Positions 15,869-24,040 of a stretch of DNA of 32,793 nt are shown in pieces. This DNA comes from Soehngenia longivitae. Lineage in GTDB: Bacteria > Bacillota > Clostridia > Tissierellales > Tissierellaceae. The translations under genes were made by a program, and so were the position numbers. The first letter of the stretch is position 1, and each line of letters starts with the position of its first letter. The stretch is taken from NCBI RefSeq assembly GCF_004684055.1, contig NZ_SRIB01000013.1:1-32793 (forward strand), in the 5' to 3' direction. The notes beneath the pieces are model-generated. The model did no database searches, was not told where the DNA came from, and saw nothing but the letters and a program-made list of their open reading frames with translations.

Positions 15869-17593
15869 ATGTACGATATTTCAAATATCTCTCAAATTGT
15901 TCAAAAGTATGCTCAGATCACAGCGTCTATTGCAGGAGTCGATGTCGAGGTTGTAAATTATAAACTCATAAGAGTTGCTGGTACGGGAATATTTAACGAA
16001 TTGTTGAATGAAGATGTTTCAGAGAATTCACATATATATAAAAACGCAATTCTTTCAGGAGAAAGGCAAATTGTCTATGAGCCTGGTAAAGATGAGAGAT
16101 GTAGAAACTGCAAAGAAAAAGAATTCTGCCAAGAAAAATTTGAAATCTCAATGCCCATAAAATTAAATGAGGAGATTTTAGGTGTAATTGGCATGGCTTG
16201 CCCAAGTGAGGAAGCAAAAGAATACATTATAAAAAATTTGGACAATTATCTTCTTTTTTTAGAGCAAATTGCGGATTTTATAGCTACAAGAGCTTATGAA
16301 GAGCAAGAGTCTTTGTTTAGGTCAGCAATGTATGATACATTAAAAACAGTGATTAAAAATATGGATGAGGGAGCTATCATAATCGACAATGACGGTCTTG
16401 TAGATACTATAAATCCAAGCGCTAAGAAACAATTAGGAATAACTAGGATAATAAATAAAGAGAAGATAGATATATTACCTACAGGTGATACTGTAGAAAA
16501 TAGTATGGAATATGTGGTTAGAATTGGAGAAAACGAAAATAAAGTAATTGGCGATATAATAGATATACCTAATAATCCTATGTACAGACAAGTTATGTTA
16601 TTTCGAGATATTAATAAAGTCCATACAAATATTTACGAAATGACATCTACAATAAATATAATGGGAACAGATAAAATAATTGGCTCAAGTCCTCAAACGA
16701 AAGCTTTGAAAGAGGAGATCAAAAAAGTATCAAACTCTATTTCTACTATTCTAATAACTGGAGAAAGCGGGAGTGGGAAAGAGGTAGTAGCTACTGCTAT
16801 ATGGCAAAATTCTGACAGAAGAAATAAAAGATTTGTTGCAATAAATTGTGCTGCTATTCCTGAACCTTTGCTCGAAAGCGAATTATTCGGATATGTCAAA
16901 GGGGCATTTACTGGAGCTGATCCTCGAGGGAAAATTGGTAAATTTGAACTTGCAAATAATGGTGTGATTTTTTTAGATGAAATTGGTGATATGCCTATTT
17001 ACTTACAATCTAAGATATTGAGGGTTATACAAGATAAGAAAGTAACTAGGATAGGTTCTAATCAAGTTATACCACTAGATTTAAGGATAATTGCAGCAAC
17101 AAATAAAGATTTAAGAAAGATGATAAATGAAAATAAATTTAGAGAAGATCTCTATTATAGATTGAATGTCATCCCTATTCATATTGTCCCATTGAGAGAA
17201 AGAAAAGAAGATATTCTTGATTTGTTATATTATTTTATTGATTATTACCGAAAATTGTTCGGTAAAAAATTTATTAAGATTGATGAAAAAACAGTACAAA
17301 AATTATTAGAATATCCGTGGTATGGCAATGTTAGAGAATTAGAAAATACTGTGGAATTCATGGTAAATATGATGGAAGATGGAGTAATCAACGAATCATC
17401 TCTACCGTTAAACATTAGGAACAATGATGAAAAAAATATTTATAAAGATAGTATAAGACCCTTGAAAGATATTGAATCTGATGAAATAAAAAAAGCAATA
17501 AATTTTTATGGGGATTCTACTGAAGGTAAATTAAAAGCTGCAAAGGCTTTAGGGATAGGTATCGCTACGCTTTATAGAAAACTTAATCAATAG
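15869..17593 (+). CDS. Sigma-54-dependent activator, YgeV-like, with PAS and Cys-cluster sensor
   Basis: The 574-residue protein is a bacterial enhancer-binding protein. Residues 1-145 form a GAF-like sensor containing CRNCKEKEFC (C78, C81, C87) and C111. A PAS-like domain spans about 155-248. The AAA+ domain has Walker A GESGSGKE (298-305), the sigma-54 contact loop GAFTGA (345-350) and Walker B VIFLDEIGD (366-374). It ends in a Fis-type helix-turn-helix (GKLKAAKALGIGIATLYRKL). It should hydrolyse ATP to open promoters held by sigma-54 polymerase. E. coli has a regulator of the same layout (YgeV) at the same position beside the same purine gene set, and a perfect -24/-12 promoter lies 0.9 kb downstream, so the target is almost certainly that operon. 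The ligand is unknown; a purine or a redox/metal signal through the Cys cluster is possible. TAGGTGG is the ribosome binding site. Confidence 0.93.
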   Translation: MYDISNISQIVQKYAQITASIAGVDVEVVNYKLIRVAGTGIFNELLNEDVSENSHIYKNAILSGERQIVYEPGKDERCRNCKEKEFCQEKFEISMPIKLNEEILGVIGMACPSEEAKEYIIKNLDNYLLFLEQIADFIATRAYEEQESLFRSAMYDTLKTVIKNMDEGAIIIDNDGLVDTINPSAKKQLGITRIINKEKIDILPTGDTVENSMEYVVRIGENENKVIGDIIDIPNNPMYRQVMLFRDINKVHTNIYEMTSTINIMGTDKIIGSSPQTKALKEEIKKVSNSISTILITGESGSGKEVVATAIWQNSDRRNKRFVAINCAAIPEPLLESELFGYVKGAFTGADPRGKIGKFELANNGVIFLDEIGDMPIYLQSKILRVIQDKKVTRIGSNQVIPLDLRIIAATNKDLRKMINENKFREDLYYRLNVIPIHIVPLRERKEDILDLLYYFIDYYRKLFGKKFIKIDEKTVQKLLEYPWYGNVRELENTVEFMVNMMEDGVINESSLPLNIRNNDEKNIYKDSIRPLKDIESDEIKKAINFYGDSTEGKLKAAKALGIGIATLYRKLNQ

Positions 17594-17610
17594 TTTATTG
17601 GAGTGTTTTT

Positions 17611-18219
17611 ATGCAAGATTTAATGATTGATTTTGTGAATAATTATGGATACTTTGCTATATTTATACTCATATATATAGAGAACATTTTTCCGCCTATT
17701 CCATCTGAAGTGGTGTTACTTTCTGGTGGTGCGTTAACTGTTATTACTGATATGAATGTATTAGGTACTATAATATTTGCTACCATTGGTTCATTAGTTG
17801 GAGCCATAACTCTTTATTCTGTAGGTAGAGCTATAAATAAAGAGAGCCTAGTTAATTTCTTGAGTGGCAAGATAGGTAGAAGGCTGAAGTTAAAACCAGA
17901 AGCAATAGATAAAGCTCAAATTTGGTTTATGAAATATCAAGAAAAAGCAGTCTTGATATGTAGATGTATTCCAATTGTGAGGAGTATAATTTCTATTCCT
18001 GCAGGATTTGCTAAGATGAATGTGCTTAAATTCATATTACTCACTTTAATTGGCAGTTTAGTTTGGAATACAATTTTAGTAAACTTAGGAGCATTATTTG
18101 GAGAGGCATGGGAAAAAGTTTTAATATACTACACTGGTTATCAATACCTTATATTAGGAGCAATAGCAGTAGGGATCATATATTTATGGATTAAGTTTAG
18201 AAAAAAGAAAAACAATTAA
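17611..18219 (+). CDS. DedA family membrane protein
   Basis: The 202-residue protein is a DedA/VTT-domain membrane protein. It has the hallmark ENIFPPIPSEVVLLSGG at residues 24-40 and the conserved CRCIPIVRSIISIPAG at about 114-129, whose Arg residues are essential in studied members. There are five or so hydrophobic segments and a basic C-terminus (KFRKKKNN). DedA proteins are linked to lipid recycling, such as undecaprenyl phosphate or phosphatidylethanolamine flipping, and to envelope homeostasis. It starts 17 nt after the activator gene with TTGGAG upstream, so the two are probably cotranscribed. A strong terminator follows. No functional link to purine degradation is evident. Confidence 0.92.
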   Translation: MQDLMIDFVNNYGYFAIFILIYIENIFPPIPSEVVLLSGGALTVITDMNVLGTIIFATIGSLVGAITLYSVGRAINKESLVNFLSGKIGRRLKLKPEAIDKAQIWFMKYQEKAVLICRCIPIVRSIISIPAGFAKMNVLKFILLTLIGSLVWNTILVNLGALFGEAWEKVLIYYTGYQYLILGAIAVGIIYLWIKFRKKKNN

Positions 18220-18304
18220 TGTAACTTTAGAGCAATTTGAGATTTTTTCATTAAACTATTATCATAATGATAATTAGCATACAAACAACATATCTGCTCA
18301 CTTT
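18220..18304. promoter_or_regulatory. Intergenic dyad ATTATCAT-A-ATGATAAT
   Basis: A perfect 17-nt palindrome lies at 18258-18274. Its halves resemble those in Fur/PerR-type boxes, but their orientation is reversed from the usual Fur consensus. It lies between the dedA stop and the terminator, far upstream (about 200 nt) of the sigma-54 promoter, so it could be a distal enhancer or unrelated. I see no gene here. Confidence 0.25.
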
Positions 18305-18359
18305 GAAGTTTTATCAATTTGACAATTCATTATCAAATTGATAAAACTTCATTTTTTTT
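18305..18359 (+). terminator. Rho-independent terminator after dedA
   Basis: An 18-bp perfect stem (18305-18322, GAAGTTTTATCAATTTGA, with 18333-18350) and a 10-nt loop are followed by eight T residues. It separates the activator-dedA unit from the sigma-54 operon. Confidence 0.93.
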
Positions 18360-18392
18360 AAAAAATTTTTATCATAAACTAGCATATAAAAC

Positions 18393-18405
18393 GAGTATTT
18401 TACTC
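18393..18405. promoter_or_regulatory. Candidate enhancer site for the sigma-54 activator
   Basis: GAGTATTTTACTC is a perfect dyad with 5-nt arms and a 3-nt centre, about 65 nt upstream of the -24 element. Enhancer-binding proteins usually bind dyads 70-200 nt upstream of the start. This is the clearest dyad between the terminator and the promoter, but short arms in AT-rich DNA can arise by chance. Confidence 0.35.
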
Positions 18406-18455
18406 ATTTTTGTATTTTAAAAAAACACATTATTTTTAAATAGAGGGAAAATATT

Positions 18456-18470
18456 TGGCATAGTTCTTGC
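18456..18470 (+). promoter_or_regulatory. Sigma-54 (-24/-12) promoter of the purine operon
   Basis: The sequence TTGGCATAGTTCTTGCAT contains GG (18457-18458) and GC (18469-18470) separated by exactly 10 nt, matching the TGGCAC-N5-TTGCW consensus at almost every position. Transcription would start near 18482, about 30 nt before ygeX. A small dyad, ATCAAG-AG-CTTGAT (18481-18494), lies at the predicted start. The activator encoded just upstream completes the system. Confidence 0.93.
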
Positions 18471-18512
18471 ATTATATATAATCAAGAGCTTGATAGAAAG
18501 AAAGGTGAAAAG

Positions 18513-19721
18513 ATGAGTACAAAATATGAGATCGTTACCAATGACATAACCAAACGCAAGAAAGCTGACTTAAGCTTCTTAAGTGAGGATATGGCAAAAA
18601 AAGTTTTGAAGTTTCATAAGAGCTTTCCTCAATATAGTGAAACTCCATTAGTAGAGCTAAAAAACTTAGCTGATTATCTAAAAATAAAGGACATTTTCGT
18701 TAAAGATGAGTCATTTAGATTTGGATTAAATGCTTTCAAGGTTTTAGGCGGGAGCTTTTCAATTGGAATGTACATTGCTCAAAGGCTCAATAAGAACATT
18801 GAAGAATTGACTTTTGAAGAGCTAACCAGTGATGAGATTAAAGAAAAGCTAGGGGATATAACATTTATAACTGCAACTGATGGAAATCATGGCAGGGGAA
18901 TAGCATGGACTGCTGAACAACTTAGACAAAAGGCTATTGTTTACATGCCAAAGGGAAGTGCTATTGAGAGACGAGATAGGATTAGAGTGCATGGGGCAGA
19001 GTGCGAGATATTAGATTTAAATTACGATGACTGTGTTAGATATGCAAGTAAAATAGCCGAAGAAAAAGGTTATGTAATGGTTCAAGACACATCGTGGGAT
19101 GGATATGAAGACATTCCAAGATGGATTATGCAAGGGTATATGACAATGGCATACGAAGCATATAATGAGCTTAATGCTGGGAATATTGTACCTACGCATA
19201 TATTTGTACAAGCGGGAGTTGGTTCTTTAGCTTCTGCAGTGACAGGATTTTTTAGTTCAGTATACAAAGAAAACAAACCCATTATAACAATTGTTGAGCC
19301 TGATAAAGCAGCTTGTTTGTTTAAAACCGCTCAATATGATGATGGTAAACTACATCCAGTCACAGGAGATATGAATACTATTATGGCAGGATTAGCTTGT
19401 GGAGAGCCTGTCACTGTAGGATGGGAGGTACTCCATTCAAATTGTGAGTTTTTCTTAAAAGTTCCAGACAATACTGCTGCTCATGGAATGAGAGTTTTAG
19501 GAAATCCTTTAAGAAAAGACAAAAGAGTGATATCCGGCGAGAGCGGTGCAGTAACGGCTGGCGTAGTCTCACAGCTTATGAGATTAGATGATTTAAATGA
19601 AATAAGAGAAAAGATCAATTTAAATGAAAATTCAGTGGTATTGTTATTTAGCACAGAAGGCGATACCTATTTTGAAGGATATTTGAATGTAGTGTGGAAT
19701 GGTGCATATCCAAACGAATAA
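18513..19721 (+). CDS. ygeX: Diaminopropionate ammonia-lyase YgeX
   Basis: The 402-residue PLP enzyme cleaves 2,3-diaminopropionate to pyruvate and two ammonia. Residues 66-80 read ESFRFGLNAFKVLGG, in which K76 should carry PLP (K77 in the E. coli enzyme). The phosphate loop region includes ATDGNHGRGIAWTA, and Asp/Tyr-rich DTSWDGYEDIP and GEPVTVGWEVL are characteristic of this family within the threonine dehydratase fold. AAAGGTGA precedes the ATG. It is the first gene after the sigma-54 promoter, with ygeW 21 nt downstream. In the purine cluster it probably does the final nitrogen-releasing step that feeds pyruvate into fermentation. Length and motifs are complete. Confidence 0.96.
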   Translation: MSTKYEIVTNDITKRKKADLSFLSEDMAKKVLKFHKSFPQYSETPLVELKNLADYLKIKDIFVKDESFRFGLNAFKVLGGSFSIGMYIAQRLNKNIEELTFEELTSDEIKEKLGDITFITATDGNHGRGIAWTAEQLRQKAIVYMPKGSAIERRDRIRVHGAECEILDLNYDDCVRYASKIAEEKGYVMVQDTSWDGYEDIPRWIMQGYMTMAYEAYNELNAGNIVPTHIFVQAGVGSLASAVTGFFSSVYKENKPIITIVEPDKAACLFKTAQYDDGKLHPVTGDMNTIMAGLACGEPVTVGWEVLHSNCEFFLKVPDNTAAHGMRVLGNPLRKDKRVISGESGAVTAGVVSQLMRLDDLNEIREKINLNENSVVLLFSTEGDTYFEGYLNVVWNGAYPNE

Positions 19722-19742
19722 AAAAACAAAAGGAGAGATATT

Positions 19743-20933
19743 ATGAATTTTAATGATTTAATGGGGCAATTAAAACAACTCAATTACAGCAATTTGTATC
19801 ATAATGACTTTTTTCTAACTTGGGATAAAACTCAGGATGAATTGATGGCTGTATGGACTGTAGCAGATATGTTAAGAAGGCTTAGAGAAAACAATATAAG
19901 TCCAAAAGTTTTTGATTCAGGACTAGGCATTTCAATATTTAGAGACAATTCTACAAGGACGAGATTTTCTTTTGCTTCAGCTTGCAATCTATTAGGTCTT
20001 GAAGTTCAGGATTTTGAAGAAGGGAAATCTCAAGTTGCTCATGGTGAAACAGTCAAAGAGACAGCAAACATGATTTCATTTATGGCCGACGTTATAGGAA
20101 TTAGAGATGATATGTATATAGGTAAAGGCCATACATATCAAAAGGCTGTTGCTGATTATGTTGATGAGGGATATAGAGAAGGGGTGCTTGAGCAAAGACC
20201 TACTATAGTAAATCTCCAATGTGATATAGATCATCCAACTCAAACCATGGCCGATGCATTGCACTTAATAAATGAATTTGGTGGTATAGAAAACTTAAAA
20301 GGCAAAAAAATAGCCATGACTTGGGCTTATTCTCCATCATATGGCAAACCACTTTCTGTACCTCAAGGGATTATTGGACTTATGACAAGATTGGGCATGG
20401 ATGTTGTCTTAGCTCATCCAGAAGGATATGAGATCATGCCAGAAGTTGAAGAGATAGCTTTGAAAAACGCTAAAGAATTTGGGGGATCATATACAAAGAC
20501 CAATTCTATGCAAGAAGCTTTTAAAGATGCTGATATTGTTTATCCAAAGAGTTGGGCTCCATTTGCTGCTATGCAAGAGAGGACTAAGCTTTATGGTGAA
20601 GGGAAATTTGATGAGATAAAAGAGCTTGAAAAACAACTTTTATCTCAAAATGCTGAGCATAAGGATTGGGCTTGTACTGAAGAATTAATGACAACTACAA
20701 AGAATGGTAAAGCTTTGTATATGCATTGCTTACCAGCTGATATCACAGGTTTGAGTTGTAAAGAGGGCGAGGTAGATGAGTCAGTATTTGATAGATATAG
20801 AGTGCCATTATATAAAGAAGCTAGCTATAAGCCTTATATAATAGCAGCAATGATATTTTTACAAAAGATAAAAAATCCTGAAGTCACATTGAAAGATTTA
20901 TTTGACCAAAATAAAGCGAGATTAATTAGATAA
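19743..20933 (+). CDS. ygeW: Knotted carbamoyltransferase YgeW
   Basis: The 396-residue protein belongs to the aspartate/ornithine carbamoyltransferase superfamily. The carbamoyl-phosphate motif is STRTR (residues 70-74, within FRDNSTRTRFSFASA). HPTQTMAD and YMHCLPADITG are the other conserved motifs, and the region between fits the knotted YgeW subgroup of unknown natural substrate. In this cluster it probably runs backwards, taking a carbamoyl group from a ureido intermediate of purine breakdown to give carbamoyl phosphate for ATP synthesis. That is inference. The needed carbamate kinase is not in the window. AAAGGAGAG is the ribosome binding site and ygeY follows after 12 nt. Confidence 0.95.
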   Translation: MNFNDLMGQLKQLNYSNLYHNDFFLTWDKTQDELMAVWTVADMLRRLRENNISPKVFDSGLGISIFRDNSTRTRFSFASACNLLGLEVQDFEEGKSQVAHGETVKETANMISFMADVIGIRDDMYIGKGHTYQKAVADYVDEGYREGVLEQRPTIVNLQCDIDHPTQTMADALHLINEFGGIENLKGKKIAMTWAYSPSYGKPLSVPQGIIGLMTRLGMDVVLAHPEGYEIMPEVEEIALKNAKEFGGSYTKTNSMQEAFKDADIVYPKSWAPFAAMQERTKLYGEGKFDEIKELEKQLLSQNAEHKDWACTEELMTTTKNGKALYMHCLPADITGLSCKEGEVDESVFDRYRVPLYKEASYKPYIIAAMIFLQKIKNPEVTLKDLFDQNKARLIR

Positions 20934-20945
20934 AGGAGAGTAAAA

Positions 20946-22259
20946 ATGAATATCGAAAAAGAAAAAGTTCTAGAGCTTGCTAAAAAATATGAAAAAGATA
21001 TAACTAAATTTTTAAGAGATCTAGTCAAAATTCCCGGAGAGAGTGCACAAGAAGAAGGTGTAATTAAGCGAATTGAACAAGAAATGAGAGCACTGGATTT
21101 TGATAAAATTCAGATAGATCCAATGGGAAATATACTTGGCTTTATTGGTAAGGGCAAAAAAATTATAGGATTTGATGCACATATAGACACTGTTGGCATA
21201 GGAAATAGGGAAAATTGGAATTTTGACCCATATGATGGTTATGAAACCGAATCAGAAATTGGCGGAAGAGGCACATCAGACCAATTAGGAGGTATTGTTA
21301 GTGCTGTATACGGTGCAAAGATTATCAAAGAACTCAATCTAATAAGCGAAGAATATTCAGTTATGGTTACAGGAACAGTTCAAGAAGAGGACTGTGATGG
21401 ACTATGCTGGGAATATATCATTAAAGAGGATAAGATAAGACCTGAATTTGTTGTTTCAACAGAACCTACTGATGGTGGGATTTACAGAGGACAAAGGGGA
21501 AGAATGGAGATAAGAGTAGATGTGACAGGGATTTCTTGCCATGGGTCCGCACCAGAAAGAGGAGATAATGCTATATACAAGATGGCTGAAATTCTTTTAA
21601 ATATCAGAGACTTAAATGAGAACGATGCTTCTGATGAAAATGAAATTAAAGGTTTAGTGAAGATGTTAGACGAAAAATACAATGAACAATGGAAAGAAGC
21701 GCGATTTTTAGGTAGAGGAACTGTCACTACTTCTGAAATATTTTTCACTTCACCAAGCAGATGTGCGGTTGCTGACTCATGCTCAATATCATTGGATAGA
21801 AGAATGACGGCTGGGGAGACATTTGAAAGTTGCTTAGAAGAAATCAGAGCTTTGCCAGCAGTTAAAAAATACAATGCAAAGGTGAGCATGTACAATTATG
21901 AAAGACCAAGTTGGACGGGCCTTGTTTACCCTATCGAATGTTATTTTCCAACTTGGGTTATACCAGAAGATCATAAAGTGACAGAAGCACTTAAAGAATC
22001 CTATGAAGCTCTTTATGGAAATAAGAGAACAGGTTCTGCTGAAACAGAACAAGAGAGAGTTAATAGACCGCTTGTTGACAAATGGACTTTTTCAACAAAT
22101 GGAGTATCTATAATGGGAAGAAATGGGATACCAGTAATCGGATTTGGTCCAGGAGCAGAAGCACAAGCTCATGCCCCAAATGAAAAAACTTGGAAAGATG
22201 ATTTAGTTAAATGTGCAGCTGTTTACGCATTACTTCCATCAGTTTATACTTCTAAATAA
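20946..22259 (+). CDS. ygeY: M20-family metallohydrolase YgeY
   Basis: The 437-residue protein is the YgeY selenium-metabolism hydrolase, an M20 zinc peptidase/deacylase relative. H79 and D81 lie in FDAHIDTVG. The bridging Asp is in [10 protein letters not shown], the catalytic Glu pair in VQEEDCDG, and further ligands in STEPTDG and the C-terminal [13 protein letters not shown]. All are present, so it should bind two metal ions and cleave an amide or carbamoyl bond. The exact substrate is not known from sequence; a ureido or amido intermediate of purine degradation fits the context. AAAGGAGAG precedes the ATG. A hairpin follows the stop. Confidence 0.94.
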   Translation: MNIEKEKVLELAKKYEKDITKFLRDLVKIPGESAQEEGVIKRIEQEMRALDFDKIQIDPMGNILGFIGKGKKIIGFDAHIDTVGIGNRENWNFDPYDGYETESEIGGRGTSDQLGGIVSAVYGAKIIKELNLISEEYSVMVTGTVQEEDCDGLCWEYIIKEDKIRPEFVVSTEPTDGGIYRGQRGRMEIRVDVTGISCHGSAPERGDNAIYKMAEILLNIRDLNENDASDENEIKGLVKMLDEKYNEQWKEARFLGRGTVTTSEIFFTSPSRCAVADSCSISLDRRMTAGETFESCLEEIRALPAVKKYNAKVSMYNYERPSWTGLVYPIECYFPTWVIPEDHKVTEALKESYEALYGNKRTGSAETEQERVNRPLVDKWTFSTNGVSIMGRNGIPVIGFGPGAEAQAHAPNEKTWKDDLVKCAAVYALLPSVYTSK

Positions 22260-22284
22260 TGATAAGCTCTTACGAGCTTATCAT
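22259..22284 (+). other. Intercistronic hairpin between ygeY and ygfK
   Basis: ATGATAAGCTC (22259-22269) and GAGCTTATCAT (22274-22284) form a perfect 11-bp stem with a 4-nt loop. It is followed by A residues, not T, so it should not terminate rightward transcription. It may protect the 3' end of the upstream message or mark a processing site, giving different levels of the first three genes and the rest. Confidence 0.7.
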
Positions 22285-22304
22285 AAAAAAGAAAGGTGTT
22301 TGTC

Positions 22305-24005
22305 ATGAGCGATAATTTAATAGCTATGAATTTTGAAAAATTGTTAGATGTTGTTTTAAATGACTATAAAAGGTATAACAAGATTTTTGAAATAGACAAA
22401 AAGGATTTTTACCGTTATGAAAAAAATATTTCTATTGACTACTTGGGAAACAAATTAGCCTCACCAATTGGCCCTGCTGCTGGTCCACATACACAACTTG
22501 CTCAAAATATAATCTCGGCTTATCTGACTGGCTCAAGGTATTTTGAAGTAAAGACTGTGCAAGCTGTAGATGGAAAAGAAATGCAGAAAATGATTTCAAA
22601 ACCTTGCATCGATGCAAAAAACGTCGGGTATAATGTGGAATGGTCTACTGAATTGACAGTAGAAGAGGCAATGGAGCAGTATATTTACGCTTCTTGTCTC
22701 TTAGAAGCCATTGCTAAAGAGCTTCAGATTTCAAATCAAAAGGATTTCATCATAAATATAAGCGTTGGCTATGATTTAGAAGGCATAAAATCGCAAAAGG
22801 TAGATAGCTTTATTGAAAATCTTAAAGATGCATCAAAAAATAATGCTTTTAAAAATGCAAAAGCAATACTTAAAGAAAATATAGAAAGATTCAACAACCT
22901 AACTGTTGAAGATGTTGATAAGATATCGCCAAACATCTCAAATATAGTGACTTTATCCACAATGCATGGCTGCAAAAAAGAAGAAATTAAGGCAATAGCT
23001 ACGCATTTAATTGAAAATAAAAAGATGAATACTTTTGTGAAGCTAAATCCAACTCTTTTAGGTTATGATAATGTGAGAAAAATTCTCGATGACTTTGGCT
23101 ATAACTCAATTGAGTTATCAAAGACGGATTTTGAAAACGATTTACAATTTGATGATGCAGTAAAACTAGTTAGAGATCTAAAAGAGATTGCAGTAAAAAA
23201 TAGCCTAATAAGTGGAATAAAGCTTACAAATACTCTTCCTGTTTATAATACGAGAAACAAATTAAGAGGAGATAAGATGTATCTCTCAGGTAAACCTTTA
23301 TTTCCTATAGCGATAGGTGTTGCCAAGAAATTCTTCGAAGAATTTGATGATTTAAACATATCTTTTTCAGGTGGCATAGATAAAGAAAATGTTAGAGAGG
23401 TTCTATCAACAGGGATTATGCCAGTTACATTTTCCACTGTATTACTTAAACCAAAAGGATATTTAAATACATTAAAAATAGCAAAGGAAGTTGAAAAACT
23501 AGATGTTTTAAGTTTAGGAAAATTAAATATTGAGAGACTCACTAAATTAATAGAAGAAACTAATACTAGCAACTTTTACAAAAACCACGGTGAAAAAGAG
23601 ACATTAAATGATGAGCTAACCACATTTGATTGTTTCAAAGCAAACTGTGGCATATGCGTAAATACTTGTCCTAATAGAGCAAATATTAAATTGGAAGTTC
23701 CAAATTTATCTGCTAGTTATCAGATTATACATCTGGATTCTAGATGCAACGAATGTGGAAACTGTGCAGACTTTTGTCCTAAAGGGGGAAAACCTTACTA
23801 TAAAAAAATCACAATATTTGAAAATAAAATTGATTTTAATAATAGTTGCAACACCGGTTTGATGAGATTGAGCGATTCTAAATATCTTATCAGAGATATA
23901 GAGGGCCAAATTTCAGAAATTGAAATAGACATAGAAGAAGGTTCAACAGATCCATTTATGATGACAATCAAAGAATTAATAAAGGTTTATCCTTATCTTT
24001 TCTAA
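22305..24005 (+). CDS. ygfK: Short YgfK: flavin-type oxidoreductase with two Fe-S motifs
   Basis: The N-terminal part matches YgfK of E. coli closely: SPIGPAAGPHTQLAQNII, SMHGCKKEEI, FVKLNPTLLGYDNVR, KLTNTLPV and the glycine-rich FSGGIDKENVREVL, a dihydroorotate-dehydrogenase-like barrel. The C-terminus carries Cys motifs at about 443-455 (CFKANCGICVNTCP) and 481-491 (CNECGNCADFCP), then KGGKPYYKK as in YgfK. The product is 566 residues, against about 1030 in E. coli: the GltD-like FAD/NAD(P)H module between barrel and ferredoxin part is absent. ATG 22305 is chosen because AAAGGTG lies just upstream; the GTG at 22296 falls inside that site. It is named a putative selenate reductase subunit, but in purine clusters it more likely reduces a purine intermediate. 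The electron donor must be a separate protein. Confidence 0.92.
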   Translation: MSDNLIAMNFEKLLDVVLNDYKRYNKIFEIDKKDFYRYEKNISIDYLGNKLASPIGPAAGPHTQLAQNIISAYLTGSRYFEVKTVQAVDGKEMQKMISKPCIDAKNVGYNVEWSTELTVEEAMEQYIYASCLLEAIAKELQISNQKDFIINISVGYDLEGIKSQKVDSFIENLKDASKNNAFKNAKAILKENIERFNNLTVEDVDKISPNISNIVTLSTMHGCKKEEIKAIATHLIENKKMNTFVKLNPTLLGYDNVRKILDDFGYNSIELSKTDFENDLQFDDAVKLVRDLKEIAVKNSLISGIKLTNTLPVYNTRNKLRGDKMYLSGKPLFPIAIGVAKKFFEEFDDLNISFSGGIDKENVREVLSTGIMPVTFSTVLLKPKGYLNTLKIAKEVEKLDVLSLGKLNIERLTKLIEETNTSNFYKNHGEKETLNDELTTFDCFKANCGICVNTCPNRANIKLEVPNLSASYQIIHLDSRCNECGNCADFCPKGGKPYYKKITIFENKIDFNNSCNTGLMRLSDSKYLIRDIEGQISEIEIDIEEGSTDPFMMTIKELIKVYPYLF

Positions 24006-24040
24006 AGTTGTTTTATGGATTCTATGAAGGAGTGAAAGCT

